Positions 8,401 to 15,314 of a stretch of DNA of 22,206 bases are shown here, piece after piece; the stretch's first letter is position 1; every line of letters begins with the position of its first letter. The position numbers and the translations under genes were made by a program. Under the pieces are notes generated by a model. The model was not told where the DNA came from. It saw only the letters and a program-made list of their open reading frames with translations, and searched no databases. The stretch covers positions 1 to 22,206 of IMG/VR virus record IMGVR_UViG_3300010883_000565. One strand, 5' to 3'. The DNA comes from a virus.

Positions 8401-8798
8401 GGCGCTGGGCCTAGTGACGCACTTCCTGCCACCTTTGCAACCCCAGCCATGACGTCAGCTGGAGTAGGAGGATCGAAAGGAGGAGCAGAAACAGGAGCAG
8501 GGGTTTGGGCTTCTCCGCCAGTCTGGTCAATGTTAAGGCTCGTATCGATGACGACCTCACCTGATGCTATATTTCTTTGGTCTCCCTTGAAACCTGGGAG
8601 GAGAGGAAGAGTAGCTGGATCAATACTAGGCGGGGTATTAGCCGCTTGAGCAGCACTAGAGATGCCGCCGATTACATCGCCTGTGACGAACTGCTGTTCG
8701 AGCTGATCAGTAGTAATGCTAGGGCTAAGAGTTGGTGTTGCTACGGAATCACCTGATTCGAAATCACCTGAAATGAACTGTTCTTCTCGGCTAGCCAT
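5493..8798 (-). CDS. 1101-residue internal virion / DNA ejection-type protein
   Basis: This is the largest and last gene of the structural array. The N-terminal 150 residues are low-complexity, rich in Pro/Gly/Ala, and carry short repeated peptides (EEQFISGDF at 6-13, EQQFVTGDV at 34-42, DQRNIASGEV at 73-82). Residues about 250-310 are Gly/Ala-rich and hydrophobic with interspersed basic residues, which could insert in a membrane. The rest is long, charged and mainly helical. In podoviruses, three such genes at the end of the array encode the internal core that is ejected to make a channel, so a gp16-like role is inferred from position and size. No lytic transglycosylase motif was found, although T7 gp16 has one. 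The ATG follows the upstream stop by 8 bp and has no SD. Confidence 0.6.
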   Translation of the reverse strand: MASREEQFISGDFESGDSVATPTLSPSITTDQLEQQFVTGDVIGGISSAAQAANTPPSIDPATLPLLPGFKGDQRNIASGEVVIDTSLNIDQTGGEAQTPAPVSAPPFDPPTPADVMAGVAKVAGSASLGPAPASELNPVPRGPGDRRNLNASGTAFTENGFQVEYGRFNEAGERIELDTQTGVGFVGRFLGGLTDDPETRRDLLNQQFKNIELEELPDGNTILRGLVDPATGKEKDLLFDERGGSLRDLFDIGGLIVEMAAAAGGTVLALKSGPGAVVVGQLARQASKGALKRGAIAVAGAVLGQKTAQVGSDVLTGAAARQDLGKIGERIQARAKSLKTEVAAEITMSLLPAGLKKVIDTTLIQGKGSVIQEGLAAAQRLKEKSGGLGFDFSLGQLTGSPTLQGAEIFTGKFPSAKSIFRFQERAREKQMVELQAWILTGRGKRDLPDLPFDDEVNRRAVTRVAEEVRSATDMIAKNIHEGIRAANKELDELIRVSSPKANAGLSERASGGLIRWSAIAEKLTFSEISDELYARIALKNPLLPIKSLKEAAEKIRKDLIKKTQPEKVVEETSLILDDLGRPITTTVTTGGGRVPNEKLIPSDLMRRLAGIAELDDLTPLNEIRSLRTSLFDSLSATQVLDDTSSKMRKDLAAALTRSLDEGLAQVTDPALRESYEAANKFYKRNVGRLQDKRIISLLADDTQTKLGPRQIFDETLTNEDQYFKVKELLTKKLTDIPPNADAAGLAATALARGEETFDTFKRTALSAILNTTEQGAGIVNLKNFVTRLQGLKSDSMVSDMLGGEAQWRALQDYVNEGAALMREGIPNAKIFELLAKKQFTKTNIETALKSIQAGNVRFRNGLIDRLVKAQKDGTDISTIVSADDFVNKVLTGSLDEVREVVAILEKSPGLMDDVRSLTVEQLFKDSARSATTEDSLKLLKGDRVVAFDGQKLTAEIRGGERKLRAVLGSEIMNDLDDLARVQIATVPPADVSAQAGGIAAGGVITKLFKLQWGSAYTHIKYRLAATLLTSPRIRELAKRTEPDDFLPFIRIAMASGVVLESLAKDYNPAALASAYQAIDEFIGDEEDIASRTFDLSELSR

Positions 8799-8806
8799 AG
8801 CTGTGC

Positions 8807-9943
8807 TTAGGGTATGTTAAGTGCTGGTGTAGCTAGAGGGAATGACTCGTTAGCTTGGAAAGGTGCGGACCTCCAGAGTTTTCTCAGTGCCGAATCACTG
8901 AGATGACTCAGCTTCCCCGTTTTCCTGGCGACGAGTAACTCGTCTTGAGTCAGCATGTTAGTGGGCAGATTCTCAGCCTGCATTTGCAGTGGGATCTGCA
9001 TACCTGCTGCGACGAGAGATTGTTTGTTAGATTCAACTAGCAATCGCCCTGTCCTTGATACTGCCCTTGCATATCGCTCTGGGCTGTCAATGAAGTCGAG
9101 GCCAATGTCTTTGATTAACCTGTTTACCTCATCTTTATTTATCTGTCCGTCTGACCGCAAAGCTCTAACTAGTTCAGCTGAAAAAGCTTTTTGCGAGGCT
9201 ACGATATCTGTCGCAGCCCCTGGCGTCTTAGCTCCCACACGTTCGAAGAACCTGTTAAGGTAACCTATTGGTCCTATAGTCTCATCCGTTGACAGAGCTG
9301 CGAGCATCGAAGCGTTCTGCACCACCCTGAGAGACGCTCCTACAGAAGCTTGCAAGTTAGTCTCAGTCGATGTAGTTGGCTCGAAAACTTGACCGTTGGT
9401 TCGACGTATAAGAGGTTTACCGTCAGGACCGTAAATCGTCTCAGAAGATTGAGGTGGATTTCTGAACGTGCCACCACCCCCGGTCATGCTGGCTAAAGGT
9501 AAATTATTGCCCTTTGCTATTTTTGCAGCATCGGTGAACTCGGCTTTTTTAGCTTCCACTTCTAGTATCCCGTTTACTCGATTGAAAAACTGCCCGACGA
9601 CCTCGTGGTTCGCAGACGTGCCGTTGACCATGCCCATGAGATTCGGGATGTCCTCCGGGGGGGCGTCTTTTGCGATCCAGGCTGTGTAAGCTTGAGTGAA
9701 TTCTAGATCTTTCTCCTGCTCTGCTAGCTTGAGGAACTGCTTGGCTCGCCCTTCGGTAGCTCTAAGGCCAGCCGATAAGTTCGCTATACGATTCTGCTCT
9801 CGATTTATGCCTAGTCCGACGTCGCGTTGGTCTAGCTCACGGTCTCGTTGGGCTGATTGGTAGCCTTGCACGAAGAACTCCCCGAAGGGTGCACCTCCGC
9901 TGACGTTCTTAGCTTGCTCGAAGATCTGTGCTACTGGATCCAT
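8807..9943 (-). CDS. 378-residue internal virion-type protein
   Basis: This is a helical, Gln/Ala/Arg-rich protein without signal peptide or obvious membrane span. The N-terminus (MDPVAQIFEQAK, then GYQSAQRDRELDQRDVGLGINREQ) and the glutamine-rich helices resemble phage internal core proteins. A flexible Gly-rich segment (MTGGGGTFRNPPQSSET) separates two helical parts at about residues 150-170. The second of three genes in the ejection-protein position, it starts as TAATATG one base after the preceding stop, with a weak AGGG about 7 bases ahead of the ATG. A gp15-like role is inferred from gene order only; no diagnostic motif is visible. Confidence 0.55.
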   Translation of the reverse strand: MDPVAQIFEQAKNVSGGAPFGEFFVQGYQSAQRDRELDQRDVGLGINREQNRIANLSAGLRATEGRAKQFLKLAEQEKDLEFTQAYTAWIAKDAPPEDIPNLMGMVNGTSANHEVVGQFFNRVNGILEVEAKKAEFTDAAKIAKGNNLPLASMTGGGGTFRNPPQSSETIYGPDGKPLIRRTNGQVFEPTTSTETNLQASVGASLRVVQNASMLAALSTDETIGPIGYLNRFFERVGAKTPGAATDIVASQKAFSAELVRALRSDGQINKDEVNRLIKDIGLDFIDSPERYARAVSRTGRLLVESNKQSLVAAGMQIPLQMQAENLPTNMLTQDELLVARKTGKLSHLSDSALRKLWRSAPFQANESFPLATPALNIP

Positions 9944-9944
9944 A

Positions 9945-10709
9945 TTATTGCCCTGGTGGTCGAGATTGGAAACCTTGGATTTGCCCGTAAGATTCCTGGT
10001 AGGTCGGTGTCGAGTTGTTGTTGTTGGCTGCTCCTTTTCCCATCATAAAGGAGCCGTATTGACCTATGGAATTGCCGAACTGGTTGAGACCTGCGGCTAT
10101 CGCTGCTTTGGTAGGTGAAGGAGCTGCTTTAACTCCAGCTGCCATCAAATCTCGTTGATATTTCAGGTTCCTCTCGCTCTGATCAATGGTGACTCGCTGC
10201 CCAGGCGAGAAGAACATCGAGGCGACGTTGAAAGAATTAGGGGTGAGCATACTAGATAGTGCGCTAAAGTTCTGAAGACCGGTCTGCTGAAGGCCGAGGG
10301 ATGTGATACCTAGGTCTCTGGCAGTTGCGTTGCGGCCTAGTTGACTACCTTGGAAGCCTCCTTGAAATCCAGCTGCTGCTGAAGATCGACTGACCTGCTG
10401 AAAGATATCTGTGGGGATCTCGCCACGGAGGAGGGCTCCGATATTGCTGCGAGCTTGGCCTAGTTGACCAGGGAGACCAGCTTCTATCGCCGCCTCCTGG
10501 TTTCGGGCGTTTGCTAGATTGACTTCTCGACCTAGACGCTCCAGATCAGACGTTGCTGCGAGGTTATCTTGAGTCGTGTCCTTCTGGACCTGAGTCGGAT
10601 CTATGGTATTAAAAACAGGTATCTTGGTCTTCTTACCTGCTCCGACTTTAGCCGCGACTCCCTTTGCCACAGCCGCTATGGCCAATGCTGCTACTATTCC
10701 TATCGCCAT
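9945..10709 (-). CDS. 254-residue internal virion-type protein with N-terminal membrane segment
   Basis: Residues 2-20 (IGIVAALAIAAVAKGVAAK) are a hydrophobic, Ala-rich segment and probable membrane helix. The middle part is Gln/Leu/Ala-rich and amphipathic (NLANARNQEAAIEAGLPGQLGQARSNIG), followed by Gly/Asn/Gln-rich sequence such as GFQGGFQGSQLGRNATA and a disordered C-terminus. This composition and its place first among the three terminal genes fit a T7 gp14-like ejection protein that inserts in the outer or inner membrane. It begins 4 bp after the adaptor-like gene stop and has no SD (TTTAAGATCATG). The call rests on composition and order. Confidence 0.55.
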   Translation of the reverse strand: MAIGIVAALAIAAVAKGVAAKVGAGKKTKIPVFNTIDPTQVQKDTTQDNLAATSDLERLGREVNLANARNQEAAIEAGLPGQLGQARSNIGALLRGEIPTDIFQQVSRSSAAAGFQGGFQGSQLGRNATARDLGITSLGLQQTGLQNFSALSSMLTPNSFNVASMFFSPGQRVTIDQSERNLKYQRDLMAAGVKAAPSPTKAAIAAGLNQFGNSIGQYGSFMMGKGAANNNNSTPTYQESYGQIQGFQSRPPGQ

Positions 10710-10713
10710 GATC

Positions 10714-11967
10714 TTAAATTGGGTTAAAGACTCCCATTCCTCCAGAGCCCCCGTCTACGTGTTTGATATCGTATTTTGCTCCTGCTCCACTGTAAGCTGA
10801 GAGTTCTCCGTCGATCTCTCGAATCGCTTTGACCTCCAGACTCTCCGCTTCTTGGAGTCTGTTCTGTTCTTCCCTTTGTATCGCCATGCACATTGTTTTG
10901 ATCGCACCGAGGTTGTCGATGATCAGAAAGTCGTTGTCAACCGATACGGGAACGTGCCGTAGCCTTGCTAGGACGGTGAGAGATTTGTCTTCGCAAGAGG
11001 AGGTCGCTGACGCACACGTCCCGTAATTCGATAGACCAGGGAAGAGCATCTTCCTGTAGGTCGGTAAAGTCTCGCTGGGCTCGTAGGCACCTATCTGTTT
11101 CTGCTCGATTGCGGCCGTCGAGTCCCAAGTCCACATATCAACTCGACCTGAGGTGACTGGCTTGACGATCTTGACGACCTTCGTGAAAGTGTTCGTGGTG
11201 TTGACGGCGGTCCCCGCTAGGGTGAGCTGCTCGCCGTCTGTCCAGACTGTTCCGACCTTAGTGCGTATCCACTGAGCGTTCTCGTCGTAGCCCATGATGG
11301 TCACAATCAGACCGGTATCCTCCGCAGCTGTGCTAGACAGGGCTCGGATGAGTCGGTTGAAAGCGATCGATGCTGTTGCCGTAGCCGCGGCCCCGCCTCC
11401 TCCGGTGAAAGAAATTGTTGGTGCTACGACGTAGCCCGATCCGCTATTGGTGATCGTGACGACTGTAACCGCTCCGGCTACGACGGTCGCTGTGGCTAGT
11501 GCTCCGGCTCCTGTCGTGTCGGTCGAGTCGTTCGTTATGACGACGGTCGGAGCTGTGACGTAGCCGCTGCCACCCGCTGTGACCGCGATTGCCGTGACGC
11601 TCTTGCCCGAACCCACATCGTTGAAAGTTGCTGTCCTGCCGTGATCGAGGAGTTCGTTGCCTATGGACTTGTCGCCACTGTAGAGATAAGTGCCGTTGCC
11701 TAGAAATTCGTGCCAGATCGGTCGGACGATGCCGGGGGTGTCGCATAGTGCGAAGCTCTCGACGGTGCGGATCTGACGAGGGAGAACGATACAGCTCTCG
11801 TTTATGCAAAATCGGTAACGGACTAGAGATCCGACGCTCTGATTAGGTCGATTGAGCAGACGTTCCTGAGCCTCGTTCACTAGGTCAGTGACACGGGTGT
11901 CCGTCGAGCACATCCCTAGAGCCCGTGCAGCCGTGGCTTTCGCTGCTCCTAGTGTTAGAAAACTCAT
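10714..11967 (-). CDS. Head-tail adaptor-like (tail tubular A-like) protein with inserted beta repeats
   Basis: The 417-residue protein starts MSFLTLGAAKATAARALG and soon has DLVNEAQERLLNR, a helical opening common in podoviral adaptor/tail tubular A-type proteins. It continues with beta-rich sequence containing GSLVRYRFCINESCIVLPRQ and ends in a helical segment (TMCMAIQREEQNRLQEAESLEVKAIREIDGEL). Residues about 119-202 hold two copies of a GSGY..APT beta motif that read as an insertion. It is Cys-rich (C20, C54, C59, C75 and others). The ATG overlaps the preceding stop (ATGA) with AGGG just upstream. It lies between the tail-collar fibre and the internal virion genes. The adaptor assignment is tentative; a nozzle or other neck component is possible. 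Confidence 0.5.
   Translation of the reverse strand: MSFLTLGAAKATAARALGMCSTDTRVTDLVNEAQERLLNRPNQSVGSLVRYRFCINESCIVLPRQIRTVESFALCDTPGIVRPIWHEFLGNGTYLYSGDKSIGNELLDHGRTATFNDVGSGKSVTAIAVTAGGSGYVTAPTVVITNDSTDTTGAGALATATVVAGAVTVVTITNSGSGYVVAPTISFTGGGGAAATATASIAFNRLIRALSSTAAEDTGLIVTIMGYDENAQWIRTKVGTVWTDGEQLTLAGTAVNTTNTFTKVVKIVKPVTSGRVDMWTWDSTAAIEQKQIGAYEPSETLPTYRKMLFPGLSNYGTCASATSSCEDKSLTVLARLRHVPVSVDNDFLIIDNLGAIKTMCMAIQREEQNRLQEAESLEVKAIREIDGELSAYSGAGAKYDIKHVDGGSGGMGVFNPI
11407..11598 (-). repeat. Two-copy coding repeat (GSGY..APT units)
   Basis: Residues 124-144 (VTAIAVTAGGSGYVTAPT plus VVI) and 167-187 (VTVVTITNSGSGYVVAPT plus ISF) of the adaptor-like protein are copies 43 residues apart, each followed by a Gly/Ala/Thr-rich stretch. 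This unit is a widespread beta-strand repeat in phage structural proteins. The DNA copies are diverged, so the duplication is not recent. Confidence 0.7.
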
Positions 11968-12704
11968 GACGCCCTGTAGTATACACGGAATGTCCGTTTA
12001 ATCCAGTAACCAGTTTTATAAGGATTCATCGAGTCGAAAGCTTCGCCGCTAGTCCCCACGAGCTCAGTAGTCCTGAGACCTGCGGAATGGAAAGTGTCAG
12101 CTTCACTTGTGGTATGACCCCCGTTTTCGTGGTAGAAGGTGTCCGATTCACCAGAAGGGTCTGACGTCAGTGATCCACTTACTCCTCGTATGTAGGCTAT
12201 GCCGTCGTGAACGTGAGGCGGCGTGTTGTTGTCTGCGAGCGTTACCTGATCGAGACCTCCTGTATCACCTAGAGCCGTGACTGTTCCACTCGTTGGGAGT
12301 GCTCCTACGTGGAGAGGTATTCGGCCTATGAAGTCTGTGTCTTCCTCCCACATAGGTCCGAGAGACGCTCCGACCGCACCAGCTTCGCCTCCGTCAAAGG
12401 TTTCAAGATCTGTGAGAGTTCCTAGATACCAGTGACGAACTTTGCTGCTTGTCGAAAATGGGTGTCTTGACGTCCACGCTCCGAACCACCGATAGATCCG
12501 GTCGTCTGACGTGTTCATCCAGAGCTTGTCACGATCCGTTGCCGGAGGTTGAGACGCTGAGGTAATGATCACCGTAAACGACGACGACTCTAGCGAGACT
12601 GAGGCTCGTGTCAGGATGTCGTTGTTTAACGTTTGCACGTCGCTAGGGTAACAATAACCCGCTGGAAGCGTTCCTGGTATAATCTTTAGAGTCGCGACTG
12701 CCAT
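11964..12704 (-). CDS. Tail fibre with tail-collar-like C-terminus
   Basis: The protein has 246 residues. An N-terminal helical part is followed by PPATDRDKLWMNTSDDRIYRW, a common phage fibre motif in which a short loop leads to an LW.NT....YRW beta unit. The distal half has LDQVTLADNNTPPHVHDG and ends FDSMNPYKTGYWIKRTFRVYY. These match the pattern of collar-type domains in which (L/V)T...(M/L)P.H.H precedes a terminal NN.PPY...YWI.R segment. The paired His residues (H164, H166) suit metal binding in such trimers. The start is TAATATG after the previous stop, without SD, and its end overlaps the adaptor-like gene start by 4 bp. A fibre or spike component is likely; its receptor is unknown. 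Confidence 0.65.
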   Translation of the reverse strand: MAVATLKIIPGTLPAGYCYPSDVQTLNNDILTRASVSLESSSFTVIITSASQPPATDRDKLWMNTSDDRIYRWFGAWTSRHPFSTSSKVRHWYLGTLTDLETFDGGEAGAVGASLGPMWEEDTDFIGRIPLHVGALPTSGTVTALGDTGGLDQVTLADNNTPPHVHDGIAYIRGVSGSLTSDPSGESDTFYHENGGHTTSEADTFHSAGLRTTELVGTSGEAFDSMNPYKTGYWIKRTFRVYYRAS

Positions 12705-12705
12705 A

Positions 12706-14535
12706 TTAAGGTGCGGTTATGTAGCTATAATCATTCTCAGGGCATCCGGTGACACTGCCAGCCGCAACAGAGGCAGAAGGGCAAGCACCCACAAATTCTT
12801 CTGGCTTCTCCATACCCTCTAGACGCAATCTCTTGATCTGCGCGAAGCCTGTTATCTCCAGTCGCATAGCAAACGAGTAGCCGTCTGAGTAAGGTTTCCC
12901 TGTCGCCTCATCGCAGTCGATAGGAAACTCAGGGAGTCTCACACGAGATCGATACTGTTCTCGATAGTTTAGAGGTGTGTCGCATGGAACTAGATTGCAA
13001 TCCTTATAGGTCGCTTGTTCCTGCCATGAGTGATGAGCCTGCCAGATAGGTTCTGCATCTGCTCGAAACTTGGACGTGAAATCAATCTGACCTGTCAGTC
13101 GGTCATACCAGATCGAAGCTGTTCTCAGTCTCTTGTAGCTCCAGCCATCATCTCGAAAGCGGTAGGATGGAGTTTCGATAACCCATTGAATAGGGCTATC
13201 CTGAGAGTCGAACTTGTCACCTCTCGATAGCTCCCACATCTCGATTGTGTCATCAGCTGGATTGATCGTAAACAGATAGCAACGATTCGAATCAGGCTGA
13301 TGGACGATCTGTAAGACCAGTAGACCGGTCCAAACACCCTCCCAGCTAGGTTGAGACCGGCTGAACATCCCTGATACAGGATGAAAATCTAGAGCTACGA
13401 TCCCTTGATGGACGTAGCCGTGGACATTGCCTGCGGAGTCTGCGTATTGGTAAGGTGACGCGAGCTGCAAGAGTCGATTGTCGAACAGGGCTGCGCTGCC
13501 GAACCTGAGTGCTGGTCGATTGTCATCGTCTAGTGTCCTAGAGACCTCCGTTGAGAGTGGTGTGTTCACCCATGTCCCGTGATCTCGACGAGCTATAGAG
13601 AAGGATCGGATGCCATCATCTGCTCGGAACCAGATATCTCCATTAACGTTGATGGTCGAGTTCTGACTAACAGCTCCGGCGGCTAGATTAGAAATTGTTT
13701 GTATGGGCGACTGGAGGTTCTGCCACTGGTCGCGGTCGAACGGAGCGTCTATAGATATGACGCCCTGAGTCGTGAACACCTGGAGCGGTCCCTGCCCAGT
13801 TGTGGTGTCTTGAATCGCTATCGAGCGCATCGCCACGATGTCTCCAGCGTCTTCCCCTACCACGAAGGATCCTCCGCCGTTGAGAAACGTGTTCTCTGTG
13901 AACGACAGGATGTCAGCGGTAGACTGCGTAAGAGAGTAGGCTAGGTCTCCAGCAACGAAGCTCTTCCTGTCTGGCAGCGTCACCCAAAGGCGTCCCTTGT
14001 TGTAGGCCATGACAGACCCTATGGGAACTTCAGCCTGTGTCGTCGTTGATCTGGGTCTTGATCTTCGAAGAGACACACCGTCAAAGATTAGAGGTATCGA
14101 TGATCCGTCTTGGATGATTAGGAACTCTTCAGCTCGCACCATCCATACTTGATCTTGGTTGTCAGGGTTAGACTCACCAGAGGTAGTTGAAAGATCAATC
14201 ACCTGTAGGTTACCTAGATCGATCCGAAAGATTCTCCCAGATATTGAAGCTACAATGAAGTTAGCTCCATTCGAGTCGGTGTAAGGGATAGCTCCTTGCC
14301 AGCGACCGTTTTCGAAAGCTGCTTTGACTGTCGCATCGGTGTCGCCGTTCTCGTCTAGAAACTTGAGAAGGCTTTTGCTCCAACCTGGGCGACACTGAGG
14401 ATAGCCATTGCGGGTGGTGCCATTGACCATCCAAGAGAGCTGATCCGGTGCCACAGCCTCAGGATTGAAAGCAGTATTAACCCCACGAGTAATGACGTTG
14501 AATCCTGCATAGGTTCCTAGCGGATCGGCTATCAC
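12706..14535 (-). CDS. 609-residue beta-rich tail protein (possible nozzle / tail tubular B-like)
   Basis: The N-terminus reads PEAVAPDQLSWMVNGTTRNGYPQCRPGW (residues about 26-52), a motif I associate with large beta-propeller-like proteins of podovirus-type phages: a statement of the form 'A...Q.....N...R.G....RPG'. The body is made of repeated beta blades (VWMVRAEEFLIIQDGSSIPLI, then RGDKFDSQDSPIQWVIETPS). Cys residues occur near the end. Translation starts at GTG, overlapping the upstream stop as GTGA, behind a strong SD AGGGGGAAG (14541-14549). Position between lysis-like genes and the collar fibre, plus size, fit a tail nozzle, but a minor tail protein or adhesin is possible. Confidence 0.5.
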   Translation of the reverse strand: MIADPLGTYAGFNVITRGVNTAFNPEAVAPDQLSWMVNGTTRNGYPQCRPGWSKSLLKFLDENGDTDATVKAAFENGRWQGAIPYTDSNGANFIVASISGRIFRIDLGNLQVIDLSTTSGESNPDNQDQVWMVRAEEFLIIQDGSSIPLIFDGVSLRRSRPRSTTTQAEVPIGSVMAYNKGRLWVTLPDRKSFVAGDLAYSLTQSTADILSFTENTFLNGGGSFVVGEDAGDIVAMRSIAIQDTTTGQGPLQVFTTQGVISIDAPFDRDQWQNLQSPIQTISNLAAGAVSQNSTINVNGDIWFRADDGIRSFSIARRDHGTWVNTPLSTEVSRTLDDDNRPALRFGSAALFDNRLLQLASPYQYADSAGNVHGYVHQGIVALDFHPVSGMFSRSQPSWEGVWTGLLVLQIVHQPDSNRCYLFTINPADDTIEMWELSRGDKFDSQDSPIQWVIETPSYRFRDDGWSYKRLRTASIWYDRLTGQIDFTSKFRADAEPIWQAHHSWQEQATYKDCNLVPCDTPLNYREQYRSRVRLPEFPIDCDEATGKPYSDGYSFAMRLEITGFAQIKRLRLEGMEKPEEFVGACPSASVAAGSVTGCPENDYSYITAP

Positions 14536-15011
14536 TTGAGCTTCCCCCTCTGCTTCTCGGTCTCCCCTAGAACAGTTAAGAGTTGTGCTTTGAGTGCCGT
14601 GTCCGTGGTAATGGTCGCTAGAGACCTAAGAGAACTCGTCGTCGCGCCCAGTGCTCCGTCAGCAGCTCGCCCAAAGTGAGAGAGCTTAGAGAAGAACACC
14701 CAGGCCAGAAGTAGAAAACCTAGACCTACACAGCCGACTAGAATTGAAATGCCTAGTGGCGTAGTGAGAGAAGCTGATATATCTTCCTGAGAACCTGCGA
14801 CAGATCCCGCGTCGTGAGTCAACTTAATCGACTCTTGAAACGGCGAGTTCGCACTGGGCAAACCGGACGAGGTAACTCGCTCGATCATCAAGTTCTGACT
14901 GTTGGCAATTGACTCCGTTGCTTGAACCGACTCGGTGCGTTTTTGTGGAAGCAATGAGGAAGCACAACCGACAAAGAGAGCGATAGATATTATGACAGCT
15001 GAGATCTTCAT
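14532..15011 (-). CDS. Lipobox plus transmembrane protein, spanin-like candidate
   Basis: The 159-residue product begins MKISAVIISIALFVGCASS: a basic residue, a hydrophobic stretch and a lipobox-like FVGC with Cys16. A second hydrophobic helix covers residues about 86-107 (LGISILVGCVGLGFLLLAWVFF), followed by a 50-residue charged tail. Phage u-spanins combine an outer-membrane lipoprotein N-terminus with an inner-membrane helix, and the roughly 65 residues between them would span the periplasm. The Phe at -3 of the lipobox is atypical, and the C-terminal tail is longer than usual, so another membrane lipoprotein is possible. It overlaps the upstream membrane gene (ATGA) and the downstream tail gene (GTGA). 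No SD precedes the ATG. Confidence 0.5.
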   Translation of the reverse strand: MKISAVIISIALFVGCASSLLPQKRTESVQATESIANSQNLMIERVTSSGLPSANSPFQESIKLTHDAGSVAGSQEDISASLTTPLGISILVGCVGLGFLLLAWVFFSKLSHFGRAADGALGATTSSLRSLATITTDTALKAQLLTVLGETEKQRGKLK

Positions 15012-15268
15012 CTGATGATTGACACCACGAGAGCCTTAAAAGTCTCGTTGGAGACCAGAAGGAAGATCAAAACGAAACTCCCTAGTGCCTCTACGATTCT
15101 TACTCTTTTGCTCTGAGCCTGCATCCTCTGAACGATTCCTAGTATTCCTTTGCTATCATCTCCGACGATGGCGAGAGTCAAATCGTGCAGCTTCGCGCTG
15201 CTCTCTTGTTGACCTGCCTGTAACCCCGCTAAAACCTCTTTAAACTCACTCATCTCCTCGTCGCTCAT
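15008..15268 (-). CDS. Small holin-like membrane protein
   Basis: The 86-residue protein has a charged, helical N-terminus (MSDEEMSEFKEVLAGLQAG) and a coiled segment, then one transmembrane helix at about residues 58-74 (IVEALGSFVLIFLLVSN) and a second hydrophobic C-terminal stretch (FKALVVSII). The layout, with a soluble amphipathic N-terminus and a hydrophobic C-terminus, recalls XhlA-type haemolysin/holin partner proteins. It is coupled by a 4-bp ATGA overlap to the lipobox/TM gene, which supports a lysis or envelope function. No endolysin is seen in this window. The ATG has no SD, and a second ATG six codons in has purines too close to it to act as SD. Confidence 0.5.
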   Translation of the reverse strand: MSDEEMSEFKEVLAGLQAGQQESSAKLHDLTLAIVGDDSKGILGIVQRMQAQSKRVRIVEALGSFVLIFLLVSNETFKALVVSIIR

Positions 15269-15314
15269 AAGCAGCTAAAATCTCGAAAAACTCGTTTAGG
15301 CTAATGACCCAGCA

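Noticed and set aside
5493-8798. Lytic transglycosylase domain in the largest virion protein
   Set aside because: I looked for the catalytic Glu context expected of T7 gp16-like SLT domains and did not see it; the ejection-protein call therefore rests on gene order and composition.
15269-15314. Terminator or promoter in the 46-bp gap before the holin-like gene
   Set aside because: The CTCG direct repeat around an A-run does not form a stem, and no promoter boxes are evident.
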